Source: Pyrococcus kukulkanii
GTDB taxonomy: Archaea; Methanobacteriota_B; Thermococci; Thermococcales; Thermococcaceae
DNA: 64,000 nt
Assembly: GCF_001577775.1 (NCBI RefSeq)
Contig: NZ_CP010835.1
Location: forward strand, 1,178,001-1,242,000
Reading direction: 5' to 3'
Part shown: positions 53,870 to 63,902 of the stretch, in pieces
How the letters are laid out: the number at the start of each line of letters is the position of its first letter
How positions within the stretch are numbered: position 1 is the first letter of the stretch
The notes under the pieces: generated by a model
Told to the model about the DNA's origin: nothing
The model's input: the letters and a program-made list of their open reading frames with translations, nothing else
The model's database searches: none
Translations under genes and position numbers: made by a program

Positions 53870-54521
53870 CCGATTTAATAACGATCTCCCCAACTTCCCT
53901 CAAACTAACCTTTTCCCCAATTTCGAGCATTAAACTAGTGGCCCCAGGGGGCACTGGATTGTTGACGTTAATTCCAACCCCCAGGACCGCTTTTATGTTA
54001 TAATTGCTCCCCCCAACCTCAAGGATTATCCCGCCAATTTTCTTTCCGTCTACATAGAGCTTTCCGCCTTCATTCTCAACATCCACGTACTTCCCGAGGG
54101 CATTGGCTATTACATTCCCCACATCGTTGACATCGATTAAGCCTGGAGCTCTCACCGAGAAGTAGAGACCTCCTCTGGGAGATATCCACCTCCCTCTACT
54201 CCCCCTTCCCCCGGTCTGCTCTTCCGCTATTGCACCCTCGTACTTGGATCTCCAGACGATGTCCATGGTGGATTTAGCTTTCCTGCAGTACAGGAAGTCA
54301 ACACCGATCTCCCAGGGAAAGGGAAAATCTGGAGATTTGATTAGCCGATATCCCTGGGCCGTGGTCTCGATTACGTATCCCACCGAGCTTAAGGTTTTGA
54401 TGTGCTTCCACACAGCAACCCTCGACATTCCTAGCTCTCTAGCTATCCTCTCCCCAGAAACGGCACCTTCCCTAAGCATCCTGAGGATTTTGGCCTTAAG
54501 TTCAGGTTTGATGCACCTCAC
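53829..54521 (-). CDS. BirA-like biotin repressor with degenerate ligase domain
   Basis: The 230-residue protein has an N-terminal winged helix ([19 protein letters not shown], 23-41) and a biotin-protein-ligase-like domain. The GRGRRGR loop reads GGRGSRGRW (104-112), and where active ligases have KWPND this protein has NEGGK (150-154), just before [14 protein letters not shown]. The C-terminal SH3-like domain is also absent. It is therefore probably a biotin-responsive repressor rather than a ligase. It is divergent from bioY with a paired operator between them. A second ligase gene lies at the right edge of the window. Confidence 0.85.
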   Translation of the reverse strand: MRCIKPELKAKILRMLREGAVSGERIARELGMSRVAVWKHIKTLSSVGYVIETTAQGYRLIKSPDFPFPWEIGVDFLYCRKAKSTMDIVWRSKYEGAIAEEQTGGRGSRGRWISPRGGLYFSVRAPGLIDVNDVGNVIANALGKYVDVENEGGKLYVDGKKIGGIILEVGGSNYNIKAVLGVGINVNNPVPPGATSLMLEIGEKVSLREVGEIVIKSVIEHLKYTRGERA

Positions 54522-54528
54522 GAGCTTC

Positions 54529-54560
54529 GTTAACCTAATTCATATAAAAGGTTAACCTAA
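54529..54560. promoter_or_regulatory. Paired GTTAACCTAA operator between bioY and the BirA-like gene
   Basis: GTTAACCTAA occurs at 54529-54538 and 54551-54560, exactly 22 bases (two helical turns) apart. The second copy is part of the perfect palindrome AGGTTAACCT. Between them lies CATATAAAAG, which can serve as the TATA region in both directions. The sites sit across both promoters, as expected for a biotin-responsive BirA-type repressor bound as a dimer. Confidence 0.75.
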
Positions 54561-54569
54561 GTGGAAACC

Positions 54570-55061
54570 ATGAAGGCTAAAGAAGTAGCTTTAATAGGGC
54601 TGTTCATGGCTTTAACTGCAATAGGAGCTCAAATCAGAATTCCCCTTGGTCCGGTACCCTTCACGATGCAAGTTTTCTTCGTCATCTTGGCAGGTCTAAT
54701 CCTCGGAGCGAGACTTGGATTCATCAGCATAGCCCTCTACGACCTCTTAGGTGCCCTGGGACTTCCAGTATTCGCGGGAATGAAGGGAGGACTTGCCGTA
54801 GTTATTGGGCCAACCGGGGGTTATATACTTGCCTTTCCCATAGCATCTGGGATAGCCGGCCTCGGTAGGGATAGACTGAGAGTCCTAACTGCATACTTGG
54901 GCCTTGCAGTAATCTATATCATGGGGTGGGCCTGGCTCTCGAGGTTCCTCGGCCCTGAGAAGGCATTGAAGCTCGGTGTTCTTCCCTTTATAGCCCCGGA
55001 CTTGGCGAAGGTTGCATTGGCACTTGTGGTTGCTAGAAGATATGAACGGCTGAAGCCTTGA
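54570..55061 (+). CDS. bioY: BioY biotin transporter S component
   Basis: The protein has about 163 residues and five to six membrane helices, with typical BioY features: [20 protein letters not shown] near the N-terminus and [11 protein letters not shown] in the middle. It is the biotin-binding unit of an ECF-type transporter; no ecfAT genes are in the window. ATG 54570 is preferred to GTG 54561, which lies at the operator edge. The 3' end overlaps wtpC by 29 bases. Confidence 0.93.
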   Translation: MKAKEVALIGLFMALTAIGAQIRIPLGPVPFTMQVFFVILAGLILGARLGFISIALYDLLGALGLPVFAGMKGGLAVVIGPTGGYILAFPIASGIAGLGRDRLRVLTAYLGLAVIYIMGWAWLSRFLGPEKALKLGVLPFIAPDLAKVALALVVARRYERLKP

Positions 55062-56067
55062 AGCTTACGTAAACCTCTTTCCCCTCTTCTATTCCCATCT
55101 CCACAAGGGATGATCTCGTTATGAAAGCCCTAAACCTAACGTCCTGAACGTTAACCGTCACCCTAACGAGGGCCCCAAGGTCTTCAACTCCCTCGACGGT
55201 TCCCCTAAACTCGTTCCTGGCCGAGGATCTTATCGGGCTTAGGGATAGGATTATGTCTTCTGGCCTTACACCAATCCTTATCCTTCCCTGGGCTTCCCTG
55301 GGTAGCTCTATCCTTATCCCGTCGACTTCGAGGAACCTTCCATTGGCTTCTCCCTCTATTATGTTCTCAAACCCCAGGAACCTAGCTACCTCCTCGCTCT
55401 TGGGCCTCGAGAATACCTCACTCACCTCCCCAACTTGAACCAGCCTTCCGCTGAGCATGACCCCGACCCTGTCCCCTAAGCTCACCGCCTCCTCGAACGA
55501 GTGGGTGACGTGTAAAGCAGTAAACCCAAGCTCCTTCCTCCACCTCTTCATCTCCCTAATAAGCCTACTCCTGGTCTGAACGTCAAGGTTCGCGAAGGGC
55601 TCGTCCATGAGGATGAGCTCGGGCTCAATTACCAAGGCCCTGGCAATTGCCACCCTCTGCTGTTCCCCCCCGCTGAGGGTCTTGGGCTTCCTGTGAAGTA
55701 AATGCTTAATCCCAAGGACTTCCGCTATCTCCCTTACCTTCCTCTCAATCTCGGCCTTTGGAGTTTTCCTTATTTTGAGGCCGAAGGCTATGTTATCGTA
55801 AACTGTCATGTTGGGAAATAACGCGTAGTTCTGCGGGATGTAGGCTAAACCCCTCTTCTCCGGCGGATAATCCGTTATATCTTCTCCATTTAGGTAGATT
55901 TTACCTTTGTCGGGGTCGATTATTCCTGCTATTATCTCCAGGAGGACGGTCTTTCCGGCCCCGCTGGGGCCCAGGATTATGAAGTGCTCCTTCTCTTTAA
56001 CGTCAAATGTCACATCCCTCAGCTTAAACTCCTTCCAGTCCTTACTGACCCCTTCAACCTTGAGCAT
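55033..56067 (-). CDS. wtpC: Molybdate/tungstate ABC transporter ATP-binding protein
   Basis: The 344-residue ABC ATPase has Walker A GPSGAGKT (33-40), Q-loop, signature LSGGEQQ near 132, Walker [13 protein letters not shown] and the H-loop VTHS. The C-terminal third is a TOBE/MOP-type regulatory barrel. It powers tungstate or molybdate uptake with WtpA and WtpB. It is separated from wtpB by an ATPase/TOPRIM gene pair, with only a four-base gap to the latter. It converges with bioY. Confidence 0.93.
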   Translation of the reverse strand: MLKVEGVSKDWKEFKLRDVTFDVKEKEHFIILGPSGAGKTVLLEIIAGIIDPDKGKIYLNGEDITDYPPEKRGLAYIPQNYALFPNMTVYDNIAFGLKIRKTPKAEIERKVREIAEVLGIKHLLHRKPKTLSGGEQQRVAIARALVIEPELILMDEPFANLDVQTRSRLIREMKRWRKELGFTALHVTHSFEEAVSLGDRVGVMLSGRLVQVGEVSEVFSRPKSEEVARFLGFENIIEGEANGRFLEVDGIRIELPREAQGRIRIGVRPEDIILSLSPIRSSARNEFRGTVEGVEDLGALVRVTVNVQDVRFRAFITRSSLVEMGIEEGKEVYVSFKASAVHIF

Positions 56068-56071
56068 TGGA

Positions 56072-56788
56072 TCACCCGGTTATTTTATCTAAAAACTCTC
56101 TTAGTCCAGTTTCTTTAAGAAACTCTTCAATGACCTTAGGATTTATTCTGAGTATGTCTTCAATGAGTTTTCTGTAGAGTCCTGACATTGAGTCTCCATC
56201 GTATTCCTTTGCAATCGCGAGAACATGCATAATATCTTTAGGCTTGAGTCTTCTCCCAGTGTCTTCTTTAAGCTGATTTAAAGAACGCTGGAACCTTGAT
56301 AGCGTGCTCTCTTTTTCTGCAAGTAGTGTGAGCAGTAGTTCAAGCTCTCTCTTTTTCTCGATAACTGGGTTCTCAATCTCAACATTACCAAGGCCGAAAG
56401 GTATAATTTCGGTGTCATTAATCCATAGAGAAGTTCCTTTCAAAATTGGGTGAAATTGTCTAAGAGAACTCTTGGCCCACCCTATTATATCAAGATTTGT
56501 GTCCATATCCCTCAACAAGCCAATTCTATGGAGTTTTACTTTGTGGAAATTGGCCCATGAGAGCACATTTCTAAGGACGTCCTTCATTCTGTATTTGTCT
56601 TGAGCGTTTATCAGGACTACTATAACAGTATTATCTTTCCTGAATGTTACATATGTTAAATTAAGCCCCGTTTTTCCGAGCCCCTCAATCTCGACTTTCT
56701 CTTTCCTGAAGCCGTAGATCTTTTCTATCAGAGTTTCAAAGACGATCCTGTCTGTCTGGCCCTCCACCAATAATACATTAACCTCCAT
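56072..56788 (-). CDS. TOPRIM-domain protein (DUF3226/OLD-like), partner of the adjacent ATPase
   Basis: The 238-residue protein begins with a TOPRIM motif LLVEGQTD (E9), and the second acidic motif GLLRDMDTN supplies D94 and D96. Together they form the TOPRIM metal site as in OLD-family nucleases or DUF3226. The C-terminal part is helical. It starts four bases after the ATPase stop, so both are almost certainly one unit. Two-gene AAA15 plus TOPRIM pairs are seen in defence systems such as PARIS and in split OLD systems. Which of these applies is undecided. Confidence 0.75.
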   Translation of the reverse strand: MEVNVLLVEGQTDRIVFETLIEKIYGFRKEKVEIEGLGKTGLNLTYVTFRKDNTVIVVLINAQDKYRMKDVLRNVLSWANFHKVKLHRIGLLRDMDTNLDIIGWAKSSLRQFHPILKGTSLWINDTEIIPFGLGNVEIENPVIEKKRELELLLTLLAEKESTLSRFQRSLNQLKEDTGRRLKPKDIMHVLAIAKEYDGDSMSGLYRKLIEDILRINPKVIEEFLKETGLREFLDKITG

Positions 56789-56791
56789 AAT

Positions 56792-57868
56792 TCATCCCCT
56801 TAAATCAATTCCGAGAATCTCTCTGAGCTCTTTGGCGTTTTCAAATGTCTCTATACTGTGCACGAGTTCCCCCTTTTCCTGCTTTATATAAATGATCCTC
56901 CCATTGACACCCTCTTCTATTCCATATTCTAGAATCGTATCAATAAACTCAAGGCTATGGGTTGTTAAAAAAACTTGAACGTTATTTTCTTTCGCTCCTT
57001 TTATTAGAGTTTTAGTAGTCACTTCTAGTGATTTGGGGTGGTGGAACGCTTCAACGGAGTCTATAAGGAGGTATCCATTTCTTGTTGAAGAAACGAGAAA
57101 TGCTATCATAGAGAGGAACTTGAATCCATCCCCCATACTATAGTAGGGAATGCCTTTGGGGGCATGTTTTATGTCTACATACATTAGGACAGTTCCATCT
57201 TCGGGGACAGGGCTAAGCCCTTCGACTTCTGGATATGCTTCTTGGATAATCTCAAGTGCCTTATAATAAGACTTGGCCTTAAACGCCTTTGAAAAAACCT
57301 CTTCAATAAATCCAGGAGTGCTCATGTCATAAGGCGTTACAAACTCAATAGGAAATTCGATTGGATATAATTCGTCGTTAGGGGTAGTTATTACCATTGC
57401 TCCATTCTCTGAAATTAAAACCAAAGCCCTACGGCTAAATGAACCTGCTTTAATCTGGACCGGTACAATCTCAACAGATTCTGAAAGCATGTTCTTGAGA
57501 GTCTCGCTGTCAAACTTTATACCGAATTCTTTTTCAATGGTCTGCGGGAGATAGCTGGGGTACATGAATCTCGCGGAAAAGGGAGTATTGTTGGCAACGA
57601 ATGTTAGCTCTATTGGGGTCGAAGGGGTATTAAACAAAGAGTGCACCGATGCACGTTTTAACCATCCCCTCCACTTTAACACTCGATTTAGAATTTCCTT
57701 TAGTACTGATACATCCTGATTTACGGCTCCTAAGGCAATTGAAATTGCTTCAAGAATAGATGATTTTCCAACATTATTCCTTCCTACGATAACGTTAACT
57801 TGGCCTAAATCGGTGAGACGTAACTCTGAGATACCTCTAAAATTCTTAATGTGGAGAGATGTTATCAT
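56792..57868 (-). CDS. AAA15/OLD-type ABC-like ATPase
   Basis: The 358-residue protein has the N-terminal SLHIKNFRGI start of SMC/OLD-like ATPases, Walker A GRNNVGKSS (29-37), the signature SMGDGFK (244-250), Walker B YLLIDSVEAFHHP near 270 and the D/H-loop TTHS. In most relatives Walker B reads IDEIE; here Ser replaces the catalytic Glu that follows Asp, while the second acidic residue is kept. A TOPRIM protein follows. The pair is inserted between wtpB and wtpC. Probable role: DNA-linked defence or repair. Confidence 0.82.
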   Translation of the reverse strand: MITSLHIKNFRGISELRLTDLGQVNVIVGRNNVGKSSILEAISIALGAVNQDVSVLKEILNRVLKWRGWLKRASVHSLFNTPSTPIELTFVANNTPFSARFMYPSYLPQTIEKEFGIKFDSETLKNMLSESVEIVPVQIKAGSFSRRALVLISENGAMVITTPNDELYPIEFPIEFVTPYDMSTPGFIEEVFSKAFKAKSYYKALEIIQEAYPEVEGLSPVPEDGTVLMYVDIKHAPKGIPYYSMGDGFKFLSMIAFLVSSTRNGYLLIDSVEAFHHPKSLEVTTKTLIKGAKENNVQVFLTTHSLEFIDTILEYGIEEGVNGRIIYIKQEKGELVHSIETFENAKELREILGIDLRG

Positions 57869-57902
57869 ACCTACCTCTACCTCCTGTGGGAGAACCCCTT
57901 AA

Positions 57903-58649
57903 TTATACTTTAATTTTTCTCCCAACCAGCCACCTCAGGATAACGAATATCGTAAGGCTCATCGCGATCAGTATCACCGATATCGGCCTTGAAGCCCTTA
58001 GGCCATAGTTGTTGAAGTACTCCATCACCAAAATCTGGGCCGTCTTTGGATAGTAGGCAACTATCAAAACCGCACCGACCTCGCTTATGGCCCTGGCCCA
58101 CGCCATTATCGCTCCACTGGCTATCGAGGGAAACGCTATTGGGAGCGTCACCGAAAAGAAGGCCCTGAGCTGAGAGGCGCCTAAAGTTCTCGCCACCTGC
58201 TCGAGCTTCTCGTCCACAGCTAGAAATCCATCTCTCGCGGCATTTATCGCGAAGGGAGCGGAAACAAACAGCATGGCGGCAACTATTCCCTTATAGCTGT
58301 CCAAGATTGCGGTTGAGAAAGTCACGAGGAGCATTATACCAACGACCGAGTGGGGGATTACAACGGGAACGTCAACTATGGCCTGCACCAGGCTTTTGCC
58401 CCTGAAATCCTTCCTCGCCAGCACGTAACCCAGGGGAACTCCGAACAGGACGGACAGGACAGCTGTAGCAGTGGCAGTTAGAACGGAATTCCTTAAGGCC
58501 TCTAAAACAAGAGGGTCATGGAGGGTTTTTATGAGCATCTTGTAGTCATAGGCCTGCTTTGCGAATATCACCATTAGGGGGAGGGCTATGAAGACTATGA
58601 GAAAGCTCCCGATTGCCGCGAAGAAGTAAATGGTGTAGTCCCTCCTCAT
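57903..58649 (-). CDS. wtpB: Molybdate/tungstate ABC transporter permease
   Basis: The 248-residue protein has six membrane segments and the EAA-type loop [24 protein letters not shown] for coupling to WtpC. The N-terminal signal-like helix and length are usual for WtpB. It is 32 bases downstream of the membrane methyltransferase-like gene and 34 bases upstream of the AAA15 ATPase, so it now lies apart from both wtpA and wtpC. Confidence 0.93.
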   Translation of the reverse strand: MRRDYTIYFFAAIGSFLIVFIALPLMVIFAKQAYDYKMLIKTLHDPLVLEALRNSVLTATATAVLSVLFGVPLGYVLARKDFRGKSLVQAIVDVPVVIPHSVVGIMLLVTFSTAILDSYKGIVAAMLFVSAPFAINAARDGFLAVDEKLEQVARTLGASQLRAFFSVTLPIAFPSIASGAIMAWARAISEVGAVLIVAYYPKTAQILVMEYFNNYGLRASRPISVILIAMSLTIFVILRWLVGRKIKV

Positions 58650-58681
58650 CTCTCTTGAAATCTTGGCCGATTTAAAAAACG

Positions 58682-59143
58682 TTATTGTTTAGTGATAATG
58701 TTTAACTTCGGGAGGAACCTCCCCCTCGTCTTCATGAACTCCCTGTATTCCTCTCCCCAGTACTCTAAAAGTTCCATCTCCTCGAGCTCGGCCAGCCTGT
58801 TCCACAGCGGGAGCATCAGCAAGTAGCAGAAAAGCCCAGGAATGCTTGAAAAGAAGAGGGCTATCCCGAAGCCCATGAAGATGAATGCTGAATAAAACGG
58901 ATGCCTAACGTACTTATAGGGCCCATTCGTCAGCAGCTCTTTAAAATCCTCCGGCCTGTCGTGCTTCTTCGGGAACAGTGAGTGTATATAGATAGCTAAA
59001 GGAACCGTTATTGCGAGAATAAGAGCTCCCGCGATGTGCATTGCCCGAGATAATCCATCAACTGGCACGTGAAAGATGGCTGATACTGGGATTAAAAGGA
59101 AGAACACCGTGAACACTATCTTCCTGAACTTCGAGGACTCCAT
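58682..59143 (-). CDS. Isoprenylcysteine carboxylmethyltransferase-like membrane protein
   Basis: The 153-residue protein has four predicted membrane helices and the ICMT/PEMT-type signature [15 protein letters not shown] followed by a C-terminal E-E motif ([15 protein letters not shown]), the SAM-binding part. The substrate is unknown; isoprenoid or lipid methylation is only inferred. It lies between the DUF4143 ATPase (nine-base gap) and wtpB. Confidence 0.8.
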   Translation of the reverse strand: MESSKFRKIVFTVFFLLIPVSAIFHVPVDGLSRAMHIAGALILAITVPLAIYIHSLFPKKHDRPEDFKELLTNGPYKYVRHPFYSAFIFMGFGIALFFSSIPGLFCYLLMLPLWNRLAELEEMELLEYWGEEYREFMKTRGRFLPKLNIITKQ

Positions 59144-59152
59144 GTTCCCTAA

Positions 59153-60460
59153 TTATCTTGGGATCTTAAATAGCCAGCGCCAGAGAGGGACAAAGTAAAC
59201 TCTTTTTCCGTTGATTTCCTTAACTCCTTCCTCCTCCCAGGTTATGATGGTTAGATTAGGGCAGTTTAAAACTCTTGATGCCCTCAACAGCGCCCTAATT
59301 TCCCTCTCTCGGGTTTGGGGTTCGTCAACCGCATAACTGACCTGTATTAGCTCTTTCACCCTTCCACCTAGTGAAACTACAAAGTCAACCTCTCCTCTCT
59401 CATCTCCCCAGTAGTATATTTCCAGCCTTGGCTCGAAGTAGTGCTTCCTCCGCAGGAGCTCTATGGCAACGATGTTCTCTATTCTATAACCGACGTCCCT
59501 AACTCCGAGGGCCGTTGCAAAGCCAACGTCCGCTATGTAGAGCTTCGGCTGGCTTCTCAATGATTCGATCTCGCTTGGATGATACCTTCTAACAGGGAGT
59601 ACAAAACCGATGTCCTCAAGGTAGGTGAGGTACTCGGCAAGCGTCGGCCTACTAACCTTAATACCAGTTGAAGAAACGAGGGAGTGGAGCTTCCGAACTG
59701 AGACCTTTCTCGCGAAGTTTCTGGTCAGAACTCTTATTAGGGCTTTGAGAGCTGAGACCTTTTCTATCCCATAGCGCTCAACGAGATCCCTGTAAACTAT
59801 CAGGTCGAGGTACTCCTGCAGTGTTCTGATCTTCAGCGGAGGTGAATAATCAACGATCCCTGGGAAACCACCGTATTCAACGTACTCCTCGAGGAGACGT
59901 AGCAGAATTCCCCTTCTCCTCTCGGTCAGAGGCTTTTCTATCTCGAAGCCTTTGAAGGTTAAGAACTCCCGGAAAGACAGTGGAAACAGTTGAAAGCTCA
60001 GAGTCCTCCCCCGAAGGGAAGTCGCTATTTCACGGGAGAGTAGCTCTGAGGACGAACCCGTTATAAAGATCCTTGCCCTCTTCCTCTCAAGCAGGCGCCT
60101 CACGAACCTCTCCCATCCCTCAACGGCCTGAACCTCGTCGAGGAAGAGGTACATTAGATTGGCATCGGGGTTGTGCTTGTAATAGAGCTGGACTATCGTC
60201 GAGAGATCTTTGGCGGAGAGTCCAGCAAGCCTCTCGTCCTCGAAGTTCACGTAGAAAATTCGCTCGATTGGCAGGCCCTCATCGATAAGCCTTTTCATTG
60301 CAAGGTATAGGAGGTACGTTTTTCCAGTTCTCCTGAGGCCATAAACTGAGACTGCAACGTCAACATCTAGGGGAAGGCTTAACTCCCTTTCCTTAACTTC
60401 CGGAATTCCGAACTCGTGGAACTCACTGATGACTTCCTCCAGCGCCTCAATTATGGTCAT
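59153..60460 (-). CDS. AAA14/DUF4143-type ATPase
   Basis: The 435-residue protein has Walker A GLRRTGKT (41-48), YLFLDEVQAVEGWE, the sensor FITGSSSELLS, the LSFREFL motif of the family, a winged helix and a C-terminal DUF4143 part containing EVDFVVSLGGRVKELIQVSY, a PD-(D/E)xK-like segment. It is more distant from the 22126 gene in sequence than in layout, but both promoters have paired direct repeats about 33 bases apart. It interrupts wtpA and wtpB. Confidence 0.87.
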   Translation of the reverse strand: MTIIEALEEVISEFHEFGIPEVKERELSLPLDVDVAVSVYGLRRTGKTYLLYLAMKRLIDEGLPIERIFYVNFEDERLAGLSAKDLSTIVQLYYKHNPDANLMYLFLDEVQAVEGWERFVRRLLERKRARIFITGSSSELLSREIATSLRGRTLSFQLFPLSFREFLTFKGFEIEKPLTERRRGILLRLLEEYVEYGGFPGIVDYSPPLKIRTLQEYLDLIVYRDLVERYGIEKVSALKALIRVLTRNFARKVSVRKLHSLVSSTGIKVSRPTLAEYLTYLEDIGFVLPVRRYHPSEIESLRSQPKLYIADVGFATALGVRDVGYRIENIVAIELLRRKHYFEPRLEIYYWGDERGEVDFVVSLGGRVKELIQVSYAVDEPQTREREIRALLRASRVLNCPNLTIITWEEEGVKEINGKRVYFVPLWRWLFKIPR

Positions 60461-60462
60461 AT

Positions 60463-60513
60463 GGTAAACTTAACTTATCAAAATTTAAATATTTTGGTCA
60501 ACTCAACTTTACC
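60463..60513 (-). promoter_or_regulatory. Promoter of the second DUF4143 ATPase with paired repeats
   Basis: GGTAAACTTAACTTA (60463-60477) and GGTCAACTCAACTTTACC (60496-60513) are direct repeats 33 bases apart, and the TATA-like TTTAAATATTTT lies between. Part of the stretch also reads as an imperfect inverted repeat. The layout and the AACT-AACTTTAC core match the 23296-23354 region upstream of the other DUF4143 ATPase gene. Confidence 0.55.
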
Positions 60514-60543
60514 AAATTTCGCAAAAAAGGTAAGATAGAAGCC

Positions 60544-61590
<1,047 letters not shown>

Positions 61591-61644
61591 CTAGTGGAGT
61601 GGTAGATCTCTTAATTTAAACATTTCGTTAATTTTTCCAAATTA

Positions 61645-61662
61645 TTAAACAGTTTTGTTTAA
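61645..61662. promoter_or_regulatory. TTAAAC/GTTTAA palindrome upstream of wtpA
   Basis: TTAAACAGTTTTGTTTAA is a perfect inverted repeat with six-base arms. It lies about 65-80 bases before the wtpA start codon, upstream of its TATA box, with another TTTAAAC at about 61616. The sequence is AT-rich, so chance is possible. It could be a tungstate-responsive site. Confidence 0.35.
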
Positions 61663-61721
61663 CTAAAAATTTTCGAAGGAAACGTTTTAATCCTCGTGGA
61701 ATACTTAAATGGGGGATTCTC

Positions 61722-63013
61722 ATGAGGCTAGCCCTTATAGATGGAGAGCACTATCCCGATGTAAACAGGTGGGCCCTTGATAAAATAAGCCCCTGTTGTG
61801 CGGTCTTCGTTGGAGGAATTGAGAAGATAGGGGGGATAGAGGACGTTGAAAGAGTTCTCGGCGTGAAGCTCTACCATGATTCGGATATATTTAAGGCATT
61901 GGAGAGAGCTTTATCAGAAAATCACGTTGAAGAAGTTATAGACTTGAGTGATGATCCCGTTCTAACTCCAGAACTCAGATTTAGAATAGCCTCATTCCTC
62001 TTGAGGAGAGGCGTAAGCTACATAGGCGCGGACTTCCAATTCAAACCGAAAGAGTGGCTTAAGATTGATATCCCCTCAATAAACATCATAGGGACCGGAA
62101 AGAGGGTGGGGAAACTTCCGTTGGGGCCTTTGTAGGCAGGACATTGAAGGATCTGTACAGGGTCGTGATAGTCACGATGGGCAGAGGAGGGCCTGAAAAG
62201 CCCGAGATTATAAGGGGTGACCTCATGGAGATAACCCCTGAGTTCCTCCTAAAAGTTGCTGAAGAAGGCAGACATGCGGCATCTGACCACTTTGAAGATG
62301 CCTTAATGGCAGGAGTTGCCACAGTTGGCTGTAGAAGGTGCGGAGGAGGGCTGGCTGGTTTCTCCTTCTTTGACGTTATAGAAGAGGGAATAGAAGTTGC
62401 GAAATCCCTAAATCCCGACTTAATAATATTCGAGGGCTCAGGGGCAACGTTCGCCAACGTCCTAGCTGAAGGTTTTATAACGGTCGTGAGCGCTAAGCAG
62501 GGAGTATCTAAGGTTAGGGACTACTTTGGGCCCTTTAGGATCTCCTTGGCTGATATAGTCGTAATCACGATGGCAGATTCCGTTAAGGAGAATGAGCTTA
62601 GGGAACTTCTCAAGGTTGTTAGGGAAATCAATCCATCAGCTGACGTCCACGTTACAAGGTTCGCCCCCAGGCTCATAGGTAGGGTAGAGGGCAAGGCAAT
62701 AGTCGTCACTACCTCCCCAGAATCAGCGAGGAAAGTCGCCGAGGAGTTAAAAAGGAATGGAATTGATGTCATTGGTTACTCGGGTAGCTTAGCCAACAGG
62801 AAAAAGTTGAGAGAAGAGCTTTCGAACTTTGACTATGAGACAGCCATAGTGGAGCTTAAGGCTGGGGCGGTTGACGTCGTCGTTAAAGATACCCTAAGCA
62901 GGGGCAAAAATGTCGTATTCCTTGACAACGAGCCAAGGAACATCGACGGTAAGGACTTTGCAAAGGCAGTTAAGGAGCTTGCGAGGAGGGTGATAAATGA
63001 TAAGGGTGATTGA
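61722..63013 (+). pseudogene. cpgS: Cyclic 2,3-diphosphoglycerate synthetase, frameshifted in the P-loop
   Basis: The first frame (61722-62135) gives the N-terminal domain (MRLALIDGEHYPDVN...SINIIGTGKRVGK), then reads out of frame at about 62112-62114. The other frame continues TSVGAFVGRTLKDLYRVVIV and MGRGGPEKPE through to the C-terminus. Restoring one A in the GGGGAAAC run rejoins a full Walker A GTGKRVGKT. Together they match cDPG synthetase, which cyclises 2,3-diphosphoglycerate using ATP. Split products would lack a working P-loop. The next gene, 2-phosphoglycerate kinase, makes its substrate and overlaps the end by 17 bases. Confidence 0.85.
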
Positions 63014-63902
63014 GAAAGGAGGCAAAGTCTCTCTTCCCTTTTCGAGGGGAATACTCACGAGGTCAATTACCTCAGTGGGGATAGATGTTGACTTAGCTTA
63101 CACCATAGCGATAGAGGTTCAAGAGGAACTGAGGAGGAAAGGAAAAACTGTGGTTACCAAGGATGAGATAAGGAGATTAACCTATCAAAAGCTCGTTGAG
63201 AGGGGGTTTAAGGAGGAGGCGAAGAGGTATCTCTTCTGGAGGAGATTCCGAAAGATGAAGATACCCCTCATAATCCTCCTGGGTGGACCTACTGGAGTTG
63301 GAAAGTCTACCATAGCTACTGAACTCGCCTTCAGACTTGGTATAAGGAGCGTCATAGGGACTGACACTATAAGGGAGGTTCTGAGGAAGATAATTACTCC
63401 TGAGCTACTCCCCACAATCCATACATCCACGTTTCTGGCTTGGAAGGAGCTCAGGGGAACCATAGAGGGGTCGCCAGTAATAGCTGGATTTGAAAGCCAA
63501 GTGAGCGCTGTTTCCGTTGGAATAAACGCCGTGATTCAGAGAGCCAGAAGGGAAGGATTGAACGCGATAATCGAGGGAATTCACGTAGTTCCTGGGTTCG
63601 TTGACATGAAGCATGAGATGACTTTTATGTACATGATAGTTGCGAGAAGCAGGGAAGAACTCGAGGCGAGGTTCTACGAGAGGACCAGGTACAGCAAGAG
63701 ATCCGCTGAGTACTACATAGCTAACCTCGATGCTATACTCGAGATACAGGACTATCTTATAGAGAGGGCGAAGAGCTTTGGGATACCTATTATAGAAAAC
63801 ATAGAGCTTGAAGAGACCGTTGGGAAGATAATGCAGGACATAATGGAAAAAACAGTGAAGATAATGAAAAGGAAGGGGCTTGACATGCTAGAGGAACCTT
63901 AA
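62997..63902 (+). CDS. 2-phosphoglycerate kinase
   Basis: The 301-residue protein has an N-terminal ATP-cone-like segment ([19 protein letters not shown]) and a P-loop kinase domain with Walker [11 protein letters not shown] (96-105), [12 protein letters not shown] and [10 protein letters not shown]. It makes 2,3-bisphosphoglycerate, the precursor of cyclic 2,3-diphosphoglycerate. It overlaps the synthetase gene by 17 bases and is on the same transcript. The end overlaps the convergent biotin ligase gene by 15 bases. Confidence 0.92.
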   Translation: MIRVIEKGGKVSLPFSRGILTRSITSVGIDVDLAYTIAIEVQEELRRKGKTVVTKDEIRRLTYQKLVERGFKEEAKRYLFWRRFRKMKIPLIILLGGPTGVGKSTIATELAFRLGIRSVIGTDTIREVLRKIITPELLPTIHTSTFLAWKELRGTIEGSPVIAGFESQVSAVSVGINAVIQRARREGLNAIIEGIHVVPGFVDMKHEMTFMYMIVARSREELEARFYERTRYSKRSAEYYIANLDAILEIQDYLIERAKSFGIPIIENIELEETVGKIMQDIMEKTVKIMKRKGLDMLEEP

